Positions 46,858-54,859 of a stretch of 64,000 nt of DNA are shown in pieces. The DNA lies in contig NZ_PQBS01000035.1 of assembly GCF_002911695.1 (NCBI RefSeq), forward strand, positions 258,176 to 322,175, written 5' to 3'. How positions within the stretch are numbered: the stretch's first letter is position 1; the number at the start of each line of letters is the position of its first letter. The DNA comes from Gracilimonas amylolytica. Lineage in GTDB: Bacteria; Bacteroidota; Rhodothermia; Balneolales; Balneolaceae. The translations under genes were made by a program, and so were the position numbers. The notes beneath the pieces were generated by a model. That model searched no databases. It saw only the letters and a program-made list of their open reading frames with translations, and was not told the DNA's origin.

Positions 46858-47859
46858 TTAGTTTCTTCTCCAGTCAATATCAGTTTTCGGTTTGTTATCC
46901 AGGATCTCTTCGATCTTCTCCATGGCGGCATCATCCACCTTATCGACCAACTCTATGGCCTTCATGTTCTGTTCCACCTGCTTCACATTAGAAGCACCGG
47001 TGATGACCGTACTGACATTCGGGTTCTTCAGGCACCAGATCAGAGCAAGCTGTGGCATCGGAACCCCAAGATCGTCAGAAACTTTAGCCAGTTTCTCAAC
47101 CTTGCGTAACTTCTCTTTTCCTTCCTCGGTTTCAAGCAATTGCTTGCGCAACCAACTGTATTTTTCCAGATCAAGCCGTGACCCTTCAGGAATTCCATCG
47201 TTGTATTTCCCGGTAAGCAATCCACTGGCCAGCGGACTCCAGATCGTCGTACCCAGTCCGATATCTTCATACAGGGCACTGAATTCTTTTTCTACCTTGT
47301 CCCGACGGAACATGTTGTACTCCGGTTGTTCCATCAGCGGTGGACGCAGGTGATTTTCTTTAGCAAAATCATAAGCTTTTCGAATTTGATCGGCACTCCA
47401 CTCACTGGTTCCCCAGTACAGAGCCTTACCTTCATTGATCACCTGATTCATAGCCCACACGGTTTCCTCGATCGGAGTATGGATATCCGGACGGTGACAA
47501 AAGATCAGATCCACATAATCGGTCTGCATTCTTTGGAGAGCCGCCTCGGTTCCCTCTTTAATGTGCTTGAAAGAAAGTCCCTGATCATTCGGACCTTCCC
47601 CACCCCAAAAGATCTTGGTAGAAAGAACCATGTCAGATCGTTTCCAGCCTGCTTTCTGTATTACCTCTCCCATGATGGTCTCAGACTTTCCGTTCTCGTA
47701 AGCCTCGGCATTATCAAAAAAGTTAACTCCGGCATCGTAGGCCGTTTTCATTTGATTGTAGGCGAGGTCGGTGTCCACCTGCTCACCAAAAGTGACCCAT
47801 GAGCCAAAAGAAAGAGCTGAAACTTTGAGTCCGGATCGTCCTAAAAATCTGTATTCCAT
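46858..47859 (-). CDS. Aldo/keto reductase (voltage-gated K+ channel beta-like branch)
   Basis: A 333-residue NADPH-dependent carbonyl reductase. It starts [20 protein letters not shown], then has [14 protein letters not shown] with the catalytic Asp and Tyr, STKIFW with the Lys, FCHRPD with the His, and [14 protein letters not shown] for NADPH binding. All four catalytic residues are present. Sequence around [20 protein letters not shown] and the [10 protein letters not shown] segment fits the Kv-beta/YghZ group. The substrate is unknown. Confidence 0.93.
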   Translation of the reverse strand: MEYRFLGRSGLKVSALSFGSWVTFGEQVDTDLAYNQMKTAYDAGVNFFDNAEAYENGKSETIMGEVIQKAGWKRSDMVLSTKIFWGGEGPNDQGLSFKHIKEGTEAALQRMQTDYVDLIFCHRPDIHTPIEETVWAMNQVINEGKALYWGTSEWSADQIRKAYDFAKENHLRPPLMEQPEYNMFRRDKVEKEFSALYEDIGLGTTIWSPLASGLLTGKYNDGIPEGSRLDLEKYSWLRKQLLETEEGKEKLRKVEKLAKVSDDLGVPMPQLALIWCLKNPNVSTVITGASNVKQVEQNMKAIELVDKVDDAAMEKIEEILDNKPKTDIDWRRN

Positions 47860-47949
47860 TGTAATGCAATTAGTTTAGTGTTCATTTTTATTTCTGTTAA
47901 TTTAACAGATGTGTCCCACAATGCGTTCTAAAAAATTGAATTAATAATA

Positions 47950-47981
47950 TTCGAATCTGAAGAATAAGATTTTTATCTTTG
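47950..47981 (+). promoter_or_regulatory. Promoter of tRNA-Ile(CAU)
   Basis: TATCTTTG (47974-47981) exactly matches the Bacteroidota -7 box TAnnTTTG; TTCG (47950-47953) stands where TTTG is expected, with a 20-base spacer. The tRNA starts 48 bases further on. Confidence 0.5.
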
Positions 47982-48028
47982 GCGCCTCGCACGTAACAAT
48001 TTCGTTTTACTGCGGACATATACAAAAA

Positions 48029-48102
48029 GGGCCCGTAGCTCAGTTGGTTAGAGCAGTCGACTCATAATCGATTGGTCGCAGGTTCAAGTCCTGCCGGGCC
48101 CA
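48029..48102 (+). tRNA. ileX: tRNA-Ile(CAU), lysidine type, with CCA not encoded
   Basis: The 74-base sequence folds into a full cloverleaf: acceptor GGGCCCG/CGGGCCC, D arm GCTC/GAGC, anticodon stem GTCGA/TCGAT with loop CTCATAA (anticodon CAT), and T arm GCAGG-TTCAAGT-CCTGC. The GACTCATAATCG and TTGGTCGC parts match E. coli ileX closely, so this is the tRNA that TilS converts to lysidine to read AUA, not a methionine tRNA. CCA is not encoded. It is the likely integration target of the recombinase that follows. Confidence 0.93.
48081..48102. other. Probable attL: 3' end of tRNA-Ile
   Basis: The T-arm and acceptor 3' strand (48081-48102) form the usual target core for tyrosine recombinases. 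The integrase starts 228 bases downstream in the same direction. The matching direct repeat that would mark attR must lie outside the window, so this is inferred from position. Confidence 0.5.
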
Positions 48103-48175
48103 CAATTATTGAGAGGGTGTAAAAACCCTCTCAATTCCCTTCTAAGCCAAAAAAAAGCCTACTTACTTACACAAA

Positions 48176-48368
48176 GTAAGCGAACGCAAAGGAATGAAAG
48201 TGTACACTTTCATTCCCCTACATTCCCAACTACTATGTACACTACTATGTACAATTTTGGGATGGCCGTTCGCAAAGGCTGCTGAATTTAGAGTTCGCTT
48301 ACCGAACTTTAATTCAGAAGGCTCCTACTATGGCATTTCTTATCAAACGCGGCAAATACTACTATGTA
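48176..48368. repeat. Cluster of direct and inverted repeats between tRNA and integrase
   Basis: ACTACTATGTAC occurs twice in tandem (48229-48252) and again as ACTACTATGTA at 48358-48368 inside the integrase 5' end. GTAAGCGAAC (48176-48185) is inverted at 48293-48302. A perfect 26-bp palindrome centred on GTGTACAC spans 48191-48216. GAACGCAAAGG (48182-48192) and GTTCGCAAAGG (48268-48278) are near repeats. The arrangement is like recombinase arm sites or excisionase-binding sites. Confidence 0.7.
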
Positions 48369-49505
48369 AATTTTTACTCTGAAGAACTGGGTAAAAAGAA
48401 TGTTCGAAAATCATTGGGCACCCGACACAAGGATGTTGCTCAGAAAATGGTAACCGAACTCGAAAAACTGGACTCATTAGGCAAGATCAATCCCTTCTCC
48501 AAAGGATTCAATCCCAAGAAGGTTTTGCAAAGAAAAACCAGTAATGAAACCACTGACTGCAACACGGTCAGTGAATCCATCGAATTATTTTACAAATCAA
48601 AAAATCACCTCTCTCCGGCAACCATTGGAGCCTACCAGCGAGCTTTAGATCATTTTGTTGAATTAAATGAGTTATCGGATGTACCCCCAACCAATGTTCT
48701 TAGCTACCATTTTGAAAATGTGATCTTCAAAAAAGGAATTACTTCAGCTACAAGGCACTACTATTTCCGACATTTCCGATCATGGTGGAAGTTTCTTCTG
48801 AAAAAGAACATTGTGGAGAAGGATTACTTTCCAATGCTTAAGCAGGATTTACCGAGAATTAGAGAAAATACCCGGCCAAAAATGATTTCTGAGGAAGAAC
48901 TTGGAATTCTTTTTAAGAAATTTGATGAAGAGTTAGCCAGAAAGAAAGAATTACCCGAATTTGACCCAAATTTGGTTCAACACTGGTTCAAACCGATTGT
49001 GGCATTGTATTTCTATGGCGGACTCCGAAAACATGAAGCTGCTTATGATCCGGAGCTTTCCTACTCTGGACTGAAAGGAGAAAATCTGATCTATGAAGAT
49101 GGAGAGCTTAGCTACATTTCACTTCCACCTACTAAAGGCAGAAAAGAACGGTTGATTCCAATCATCAATGAATTGAAAAAAGAACTGGATGCGCATTTAA
49201 AGGTTCGTGGTAAGATAAGTCCCAGTGACTATGTATTTATTTACACAGGTGGAAATACAAAAGGCCAACCGGTTCGCGGTATGAGAGTGTATCGGGAGTT
49301 TAAGCGCTACTGCAAAGAAGCTGGGATTCCAACCTCTCGAACTTTACATGGGATGAGACACCAAGCGGTTACTACCTGGATTGAAAAAGGTTTTCATACA
49401 GCTGAAGCGAGTTATATGGCTGGACATTCGAGCCAGAAAGTAACGGAAAAATACACCCATTTGACTGTGAAAAGACTTAAGGATAAAATGAAAGCTCTCT
49501 CCTGA
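48330..49505 (+). CDS. Tyrosine recombinase (phage-type integrase)
   Basis: Site-specific recombinase of 391 residues that would join and excise the island at the tRNA. The N-terminal part (residues 1-70) resembles the arm-binding domain, an SAM-like core-binding domain follows (about 75-165), and the catalytic domain covers 180-390. Catalytic residues are Arg in FYGGLRKHEA, the HxxR of HGMRH, the His of GHSS, and Tyr in EKYTHL, all present. It should be active. It overlaps no neighbour. Confidence 0.93.
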   Translation: MAFLIKRGKYYYVNFYSEELGKKNVRKSLGTRHKDVAQKMVTELEKLDSLGKINPFSKGFNPKKVLQRKTSNETTDCNTVSESIELFYKSKNHLSPATIGAYQRALDHFVELNELSDVPPTNVLSYHFENVIFKKGITSATRHYYFRHFRSWWKFLLKKNIVEKDYFPMLKQDLPRIRENTRPKMISEEELGILFKKFDEELARKKELPEFDPNLVQHWFKPIVALYFYGGLRKHEAAYDPELSYSGLKGENLIYEDGELSYISLPPTKGRKERLIPIINELKKELDAHLKVRGKISPSDYVFIYTGGNTKGQPVRGMRVYREFKRYCKEAGIPTSRTLHGMRHQAVTTWIEKGFHTAEASYMAGHSSQKVTEKYTHLTVKRLKDKMKALS

Positions 49506-49522
49506 TTTATCAATTTTTTAAT

Positions 49523-49553
49523 TTGACTCTGTACTATACTCCAGGTCTTATAT
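49523..49553 (+). promoter_or_regulatory. MerR-type promoter with 19-base spacer and central dyad
   Basis: TTGACT (49523-49528) and TTATAT (49548-49553) are 19 bases apart, longer than the usual 17 and diagnostic of MerR-regulated promoters. The spacer holds an imperfect dyad, CTGTACTATACTCCAG (49529-49544), with 12 of 16 positions symmetric. It drives the 48-codon Cys-rich gene. The merR gene lies 274 bases further down. Confidence 0.65.
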
Positions 49554-49593
49554 TGGTATTGAATTATGTTTCGAATCAAAAAGAGGAAATATC

Positions 49594-49740
49594 ATGCCAT
49601 TTAAGAAAGGAGATGTTTATAAATGTCCAGATGAAAATTGTGGATGCGAGGTAACAGTAACTAAAGGAGCACCACCCAGTTGTGGTGGTAACCAAAACCC
49701 AACGTGCTGTTGTGGTAAAATTATGGAAAAGAAAGAATAA
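49594..49740 (+). CDS. 48-residue Cys-rich putative metal-binding microprotein
   Basis: MPFKKGDVYKCPDENCGCEV begins a 48-residue protein with seven cysteines (positions 11, 16, 18, 30, 38, 39, 40) and a lysine-rich end. The order C-x4-C-x-C-x11-C-x7-CCC suggests a metal-thiolate cluster, as in metallothioneins or the rubredoxin-like zinc ribbon; I know no exact family. AAGAGG (49581-49586) is a fair ribosome-binding site, and a MerR-type promoter precedes the gene. A terminator follows. Cytoplasmic, as no signal peptide exists. Likely role: buffering or delivering a thiophilic metal. Confidence 0.75.
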   Translation: MPFKKGDVYKCPDENCGCEVTVTKGAPPSCGGNQNPTCCCGKIMEKKE

Positions 49741-49756
49741 TAATTAGTAATTAATG

Positions 49757-49782
49757 AGCCGGGTATTATGCCCGGCTTTTCT
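49757..49782 (+). terminator. Intrinsic terminator after the Cys-rich gene
   Basis: AGCCGGG-TATTATG-CCCGGCT (49757-49777) is a perfect 7-bp stem followed by TTTTCT. It separates the microprotein transcript from merR. Confidence 0.85.
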
Positions 49783-49826
49783 AAATAATTGATTGGTTTG
49801 TTGAACGTATAATAGAAGTCAGTGAA

Positions 49827-50288
49827 ATGATGAGAGAAAACCAGAATGAAAAGTATCAAGGCATCACCACTTTCAAAATTGGTGAAGTAGCTCGCCGTGC
49901 AAAAGTTAATAAAGAAACCGTCCGTTACTACGAAAAACGCAGTCTCATTCCCATACCTGACCGAAGGCGTTCCGGTTACCGTATATTTACGCAGCGGCAC
50001 ATTGATCAAATTAAATTTATCAAACGGGCGCAAGAGTTGGGGTTTACACTGAGCGAAATCAAGGAACTGCTGGAACTACGAATTGATGAGGACACCACTT
50101 GTTCAGAGATCAAAAGTGAAGCGCAAGAAAAATACCAAGATGTGGTGGAAAAGATCGAAGACCTACAACGAATAAAGAATACCCTGGTAGATTTAATTGA
50201 TTCTTGTGCTGGGGAAGGACCTAAAGGAGACTGTCCTATTTTAAAGGCTCTTGAAGGCGAAAATAAAAACATCCTTGGCAATAAGTGA
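49827..50288 (+). CDS. merR: MerR-family regulator with the mercury-binding cysteine triad
   Basis: A 153-residue MerR protein. The winged helix starts FKIGEVARRAKVNKETVRYYEKRSL. The three cysteines Cys92 (DTTCSEI), Cys127 (DSCAGEG) and Cys136 (GDCPIL) are spaced 35 and 9 apart, identical to Cys82, Cys117 and Cys126 of Tn501 MerR, which together bind Hg(II). CueR, the copper sensor, has Ser instead of the first Cys. A mercury or similar thiophilic-metal sensor is therefore predicted. The adjacent MerR-type promoter (49523) is the probable target. No merTPA is in view. Two ATGs (49827, 49830) are possible starts. Confidence 0.88.
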   Translation: MMRENQNEKYQGITTFKIGEVARRAKVNKETVRYYEKRSLIPIPDRRRSGYRIFTQRHIDQIKFIKRAQELGFTLSEIKELLELRIDEDTTCSEIKSEAQEKYQDVVEKIEDLQRIKNTLVDLIDSCAGEGPKGDCPILKALEGENKNILGNK

Positions 50289-50491
50289 ATTTTTGAAAGT
50301 GTTGATTAGATATAGATTTATAACATAATTCGTTTACGATACTTTTGAGATAAGACAATAAATTTCGTTTAAAATTGGGTTAGACTCATAATTAGTTCAA
50401 CAGAATATTTGAAATTTGTCTAATTATGGATTTTGTTTATCGAATTATGTTCCATCTTTCATGGATAGAATTAATTACATATACTTGAAAC

Positions 50492-50941
50492 GTGAAAATT
50501 TCTTTAACATATCGCTTTATTGCATCGGTGCTCAGTCTGAGTATCCTGATTGGGGTTTCGGTTCCAACCGGACTTCATGCTATGTCAAATGAACTATGTG
50601 AAGAGTTGCAGGAAATGGGAATCCATATGCAGGCTCAAAGTGAACATGCTGAAGATTGCCCAATGACTGTTGAGTTTGCCGAAGTACCGGAACACCAACA
50701 TCATACTGAAACCAATGAAGATCAAGATCTTGGTATTGTTTGTGCCTGCTCTGTTGAGGAATTATCAGTTAAGACCGAAGCTCCTTTATTTCAAAAAGTG
50801 AAAGTCAAGGTTCTGGCTGTAGTCCAGATAATTGCGGAAGATCACACGAACCAAACTGAATCCGACTATCACGCTATTCAAACTTCGGATTCCTATTCAC
50901 AACCACCCATCTTTTTAGCCAACGAGTCCTTTCTGATTTAG
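50492..50941 (+). CDS. Exported His/Cys-containing protein of unknown function
   Basis: A 149-residue protein starting at GTG 50492, with a signal peptide (to about residue 30, PTGLHAM). The mature part has Cys residues in NELCEEL, AEDCPMT and VCACSV, and several His (HAED, EHQHHTE), which are possible metal ligands. The C-terminus reads PPIFLANESFLI. I do not recognise a family. It is encoded between merR and cusA. The 203-base gap upstream (50289-50491) shows no MerR-type promoter. Confidence 0.6.
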   Translation: MKISLTYRFIASVLSLSILIGVSVPTGLHAMSNELCEELQEMGIHMQAQSEHAEDCPMTVEFAEVPEHQHHTETNEDQDLGIVCACSVEELSVKTEAPLFQKVKVKVLAVVQIIAEDHTNQTESDYHAIQTSDSYSQPPIFLANESFLI

Positions 50942-50972
50942 GGATCGGTATATCTTTTCTCCCCTAAAGTCA

Positions 50973-50990
50973 TTCCTGTAACGTCAGGAA
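50973..50990. repeat. Short inverted repeat upstream of cusA
   Basis: TTCCTG (50973-50978) and CAGGAA (50985-50990) flank TAACGT. It lies about 110 bases before the cusA ATG and could be an operator of the RND operon or a weak terminator of the preceding gene; no T-run follows. Confidence 0.3.
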
Positions 50991-51100
50991 CCTTGATTCT
51001 TGTACTATCTATCTATTGTAAAAAATAGGCTTCAAGGTCTCAGATATCTATCGAGAGATGACCGCTTTTTTAATTGTACCGATTCATCAATAATAAACTC

Positions 51101-54100
51101 ATGCTAAATAAAACCATCCGGTTTTTCCTGGAAAATAAACTTGTAGCTGTACTATTCTTGCTAGTCTTAGTAGGCTGGGGACTTGCAGTAGCTCCCTTTA
51201 ATTGGAATCTTGACTTTCTTCCTCGGGATCGTGTTCCTGTGGATGCTATTCCCAACCTTGGGGAGAACCAACAGATCGTTTACACTGACTGGGAAGGACA
51301 ATCACCTCAAGATATAGAAGACCAGGTCACCTATCCTCTAACCACTCAGTTGTTAACGGTACCGGGTATCAAAACCGTTCGAAGTAATTCCATGACAGGT
51401 CTTTCCATCATTTACATCATTTTCGAAGAAGACGTGGATTACTATTGGAGCCGCTCTCGCATCCTTGAAAAACTAAACTCGCTTCCTGCCGGCACTATCC
51501 CTCAAACTGCAAAGCCCGCCCTTGGTCCTGATGCTACCGGACTAGGACAGATATTTTGGTACACGCTGGAAGGCAGGGATCAAAGTGGAGAGCCAGCAGG
51601 TGGGTGGGACCCCCAGGAGTTACGGTCTATACAAGACTTTTATGTGAAATACGGACTATCAGGAGCTCAAGGTGTGGCAGAAGTCGCCTCCATTGGAGGG
51701 TACGTAAAAGAGTACCAGATCGACATCGACCCAAACAAACTAAAAACGTATGGGGTTACTCTGCCTGAAGTGATTGATGCGGTTCGGAAAACCAATGCCG
51801 AGACCGGTGCCCGAACTATTGAGATGAATAACGTGGAATATCTGGTTCGGGGAATTGGATATATAGAGAATCTGGAAGATTTGGAATCGGCAGTGGTTAA
51901 AGTAGTGGATAATACGCCCATTCGAATTCAGGACGTTGCCTTCGTAAGTATGGGGCCGGCTCCACGAAGAGGTGTACTGGATAAAGCCGGAGCAGAAGCC
52001 GTTGGTGGAGTAGTCGTAGCCCGGCAAGGTGCCAATCCCCAGCAGGTAATTGATAATATAAAAGCACAGATCAAAGAGATTTCTGCCGGTCTGCCTGTAA
52101 AAACCCTTGAAGACGGAACCGAATCTCAAGTCACCATTGTACCATTTTATGATCGCTCAACGCTGATCTCTGAAACCTTGGGGACGCTAGAAGAAGCCCT
52201 CACGCTTCAAATACTGATTACCATTATCGTGATCGTTATAATGGTACTGAATCTGCGAACTTCGGTGTTAATTTCTGCAATGCTCCCCATCGCTGTACTC
52301 ATGACCTTCATTGCCATGAAGTATTTTGGTGTGGATGCTAACATTGTGGCCCTTTCCGGAATCGCTATTGCCATTGGTACCATTGTGGATATGGGAGTCA
52401 TCCTTTCTGAGAATATGCTCCGGCATTTGGAAGAAATGGAGGAAGATGAATCACTTCTGGAAGTTATATACAATGCTACTGTTGAAGTAGCCGGGGCTGT
52501 ATTGACGGCCATAACCACCACCATTGTGAGTTTTCTCCCGGTCTTTACGATGATCGCTGCCGAAGGCAAACTATTCAAACCATTGGCTTACACTAAAACC
52601 TTCGCGCTGATTGCTTCCATTATCATTACAATCACACTGATCCCACCCTTTGCCCATTGGTTCTTTGGGTTAAAGATCAACAATCGGAAATTGAAACTGA
52701 GCTGGAACGGTTTACTGGTGATCGGAGGATTCATTGCCATGTTGACTGTTTCAGGTTGGGGTGGTCTGTTGATCATGGGCTTCGGACTAATCAATGGCGG
52801 GGGATTCTTTTTAGGCGAAGAATATCACAAACGAATTCCAATTCTCAACAACGTACTTTCTGTAGTGGTAGTAACCTGGCTACTGACAGAATACTGGCTT
52901 CCTTTTGGGCCATCGGTCTCTTTTGCAGGTAATTTGTTTTTTATCGTTTTAGTGATCGCCCTTATTCTTGCCACCTTCTGGCTCATCATCAAATATTATC
53001 AACCCATTATTAGTTGGTGTCTGGATCATAAAAAGATTTTTCTAACCCTTCCATCCTTTTTCGTGATTTTTGGGGTGGTAATTTGGCTGGGCTTTGCAAC
53101 TACCTTTGGATTTGTAGCCAAAAGCTTTAATACGGTCGGGGTTGATATAAGCGAAACATCCGTTTGGACTTCAGCGTCCGAAGCTTTTCCAGGACTGGGT
53201 GAAGAATTTATGCCCGCCCTGGATGAAGGAGCTTTCCTTTTAATGCCTACTACGATGCCTCACGCCGGTGTAGAAGAGGCAGAAGACGTGATGCGTAAAA
53301 TAGACCTGTCTGTTAACTCCATACCGGAAGTTGAAATGGTTGTTGGAAAAATGGGCCGGGCTGAATCAGCTTTGGACCCGGCACCTATCTCCATGTTCGA
53401 AAATGTGATTCAATATAAATCGGAATACAAAACGGATGAAAATGGCCGACGGATGCGATTCGAGGTCAATGATTCAGGGGAGTTTGTAAGAGATGAAGAT
53501 GGAGAACTGATTCCGGATGAAAACGGTGAGTATTTTCGCCAGTGGCGCGATCATATTCACTCCCCGGATGATATCTGGGATGAAATTGTAGCCGCCGCAC
53601 GGATTCCCGGAACTACCTCGGCACCAAAACTTCAACCCATTGAAACACGATTGGTGATGCTGCAATCTGGCATGAGAGCCCCTATGGGTGTCAAAGTAAA
53701 GGGAAGTGATCTTCAAGAAATCGAAAATTTTGGTTTACAATTAGAAGATGTCCTGAAGAATGCTGAAGGCGTAAAAGCTTCATCGGTATTTGCGGAACGT
53801 ATTGTTGGTAAACCCTATTTGGAAGTTCATTGGAACCGGGAACAGTTAGCCCGCTACGGGTTATCCGTTCAAGACGTGCAGCAATTTATGTCGATGGGTG
53901 TGGGTGGGATGGCAGTCTCAACCTCCGTTGAAGGGCGCGAGCGATACCCTATTCGTGTTCGTTTTGCCCGCGAGTTAAGAGATAACCCTGAGGCTTTAAA
54001 TGAACTTTTGGTTCCCACCAAGACGGGTGTTCAAGTACCTCTTTCACAACTGGCTGAGATCAAATACCGCCAAGGACCACAAGCTATCAAAAGCGAAGAT

Positions 54101-54859
54101 ACGTTCCTGGTGGGTTATGTAATCTTCGATAAGTTAGATGGCTTTGCTGAAATTGAAGTGGTAGAAAATGCCAGACGTGCTATTGAAGAGAGTGTGAACT
54201 CCGGTAACATAGCGGTTCCCGCAGGTATCAATTTTGAATTCGCGGGCAACTATGAGAATCAGGTCCGAGCTGAGAAACGGCTAAGCGTTATTCTGCCTAT
54301 TGCGCTAGTCATTATCTTCCTGATCATGTATTTCCAATTTCGGTCTGTGGCTACTACATCCATGATCTTCAGTAGCATTTTTGTGGCCTGGGCGGGGGGA
54401 TTTCTACTTGTTTGGCTCTACGGTCAGGGATGGTTTCTGAATTTTGATCTATTTGGTCAAAATCTTCGGGATCTGTTTCAAATGGGAACCGTAAACTTAA
54501 GTGTGGCTGTGTGGGTGGGTTTCATCGCCTTATTTGGAATAGCGGCTGACGGAGGTGTAGTAATGGCAACCTATCTCGACCAATTGTTTGATCGCAAGAA
54601 GCCGAAGACATCGGCTGAATTACGAGAAGTGGTGATAGAGGCAAGTACACGCAGAATTCGTCCGACACTCATGACGACAGCTACCACCATCCTTGCTTTG
54701 TTACCCGTCCTAACATCCACTGGCAGAGGCTCGGATATTATGGTGCCTATGGCAATCCCGAGTGTAGGTGGCATGTTCCTGCAAATCATCACATTACTGG
54801 TTATACCGGTCCTTTATTACATGTGGAAAGAATTTAAAATGAAAAAAGAATTGTCATGA
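51101..54859 (+). CDS. cusA: Heavy-metal efflux RND permease (CusA/CzcA type), enlarged
   Basis: The inner-membrane pump of a proton-driven tripartite efflux system. The 1252-residue protein begins MLNKTIRFFLENKLVAVLF and has HME-RND motifs: AIPNLGENQQIVYTDWEGQSP (substrate pocket entry, read in part), GIAIAIGTIVDMGVILSEN (proton-relay Asp) and FGIAADGGVVMATYLDQLFD. Two insertions enlarge it: about 150 mostly hydrophobic residues (527-673) with probable extra transmembrane helices, and a charged insert near 770-820. Of the copper Met triad of E. coli CusA (573, 623, 672) only the first has a counterpart (Met853); Leu921 and Thr973 replace the others. Start ATG 51101. Confidence 0.93.
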   Translation: MLNKTIRFFLENKLVAVLFLLVLVGWGLAVAPFNWNLDFLPRDRVPVDAIPNLGENQQIVYTDWEGQSPQDIEDQVTYPLTTQLLTVPGIKTVRSNSMTGLSIIYIIFEEDVDYYWSRSRILEKLNSLPAGTIPQTAKPALGPDATGLGQIFWYTLEGRDQSGEPAGGWDPQELRSIQDFYVKYGLSGAQGVAEVASIGGYVKEYQIDIDPNKLKTYGVTLPEVIDAVRKTNAETGARTIEMNNVEYLVRGIGYIENLEDLESAVVKVVDNTPIRIQDVAFVSMGPAPRRGVLDKAGAEAVGGVVVARQGANPQQVIDNIKAQIKEISAGLPVKTLEDGTESQVTIVPFYDRSTLISETLGTLEEALTLQILITIIVIVIMVLNLRTSVLISAMLPIAVLMTFIAMKYFGVDANIVALSGIAIAIGTIVDMGVILSENMLRHLEEMEEDESLLEVIYNATVEVAGAVLTAITTTIVSFLPVFTMIAAEGKLFKPLAYTKTFALIASIIITITLIPPFAHWFFGLKINNRKLKLSWNGLLVIGGFIAMLTVSGWGGLLIMGFGLINGGGFFLGEEYHKRIPILNNVLSVVVVTWLLTEYWLPFGPSVSFAGNLFFIVLVIALILATFWLIIKYYQPIISWCLDHKKIFLTLPSFFVIFGVVIWLGFATTFGFVAKSFNTVGVDISETSVWTSASEAFPGLGEEFMPALDEGAFLLMPTTMPHAGVEEAEDVMRKIDLSVNSIPEVEMVVGKMGRAESALDPAPISMFENVIQYKSEYKTDENGRRMRFEVNDSGEFVRDEDGELIPDENGEYFRQWRDHIHSPDDIWDEIVAAARIPGTTSAPKLQPIETRLVMLQSGMRAPMGVKVKGSDLQEIENFGLQLEDVLKNAEGVKASSVFAERIVGKPYLEVHWNREQLARYGLSVQDVQQFMSMGVGGMAVSTSVEGRERYPIRVRFARELRDNPEALNELLVPTKTGVQVPLSQLAEIKYRQGPQAIKSEDTFLVGYVIFDKLDGFAEIEVVENARRAIEESVNSGNIAVPAGINFEFAGNYENQVRAEKRLSVILPIALVIIFLIMYFQFRSVATTSMIFSSIFVAWAGGFLLVWLYGQGWFLNFDLFGQNLRDLFQMGTVNLSVAVWVGFIALFGIAADGGVVMATYLDQLFDRKKPKTSAELREVVIEASTRRIRPTLMTTATTILALLPVLTSTGRGSDIMVPMAIPSVGGMFLQIITLLVIPVLYYMWKEFKMKKELS

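Noticed and set aside
46892..47353. 153-codon plus-strand ORF inside the aldo/keto reductase gene
   Set aside because: It lies wholly inside a well-supported gene and shows no domain.
48194..48382. 62-codon ORF between tRNA and integrase
   Set aside because: It covers the repeat array and runs into the integrase start in another frame; no coding evidence.
50993..51023. Possible MerR-type promoter before cusA (TTGATT with TGTACTAT in the spacer)
   Set aside because: No acceptable -10 lies 19 bases downstream, and the dyad is poor compared with 49523-49553.
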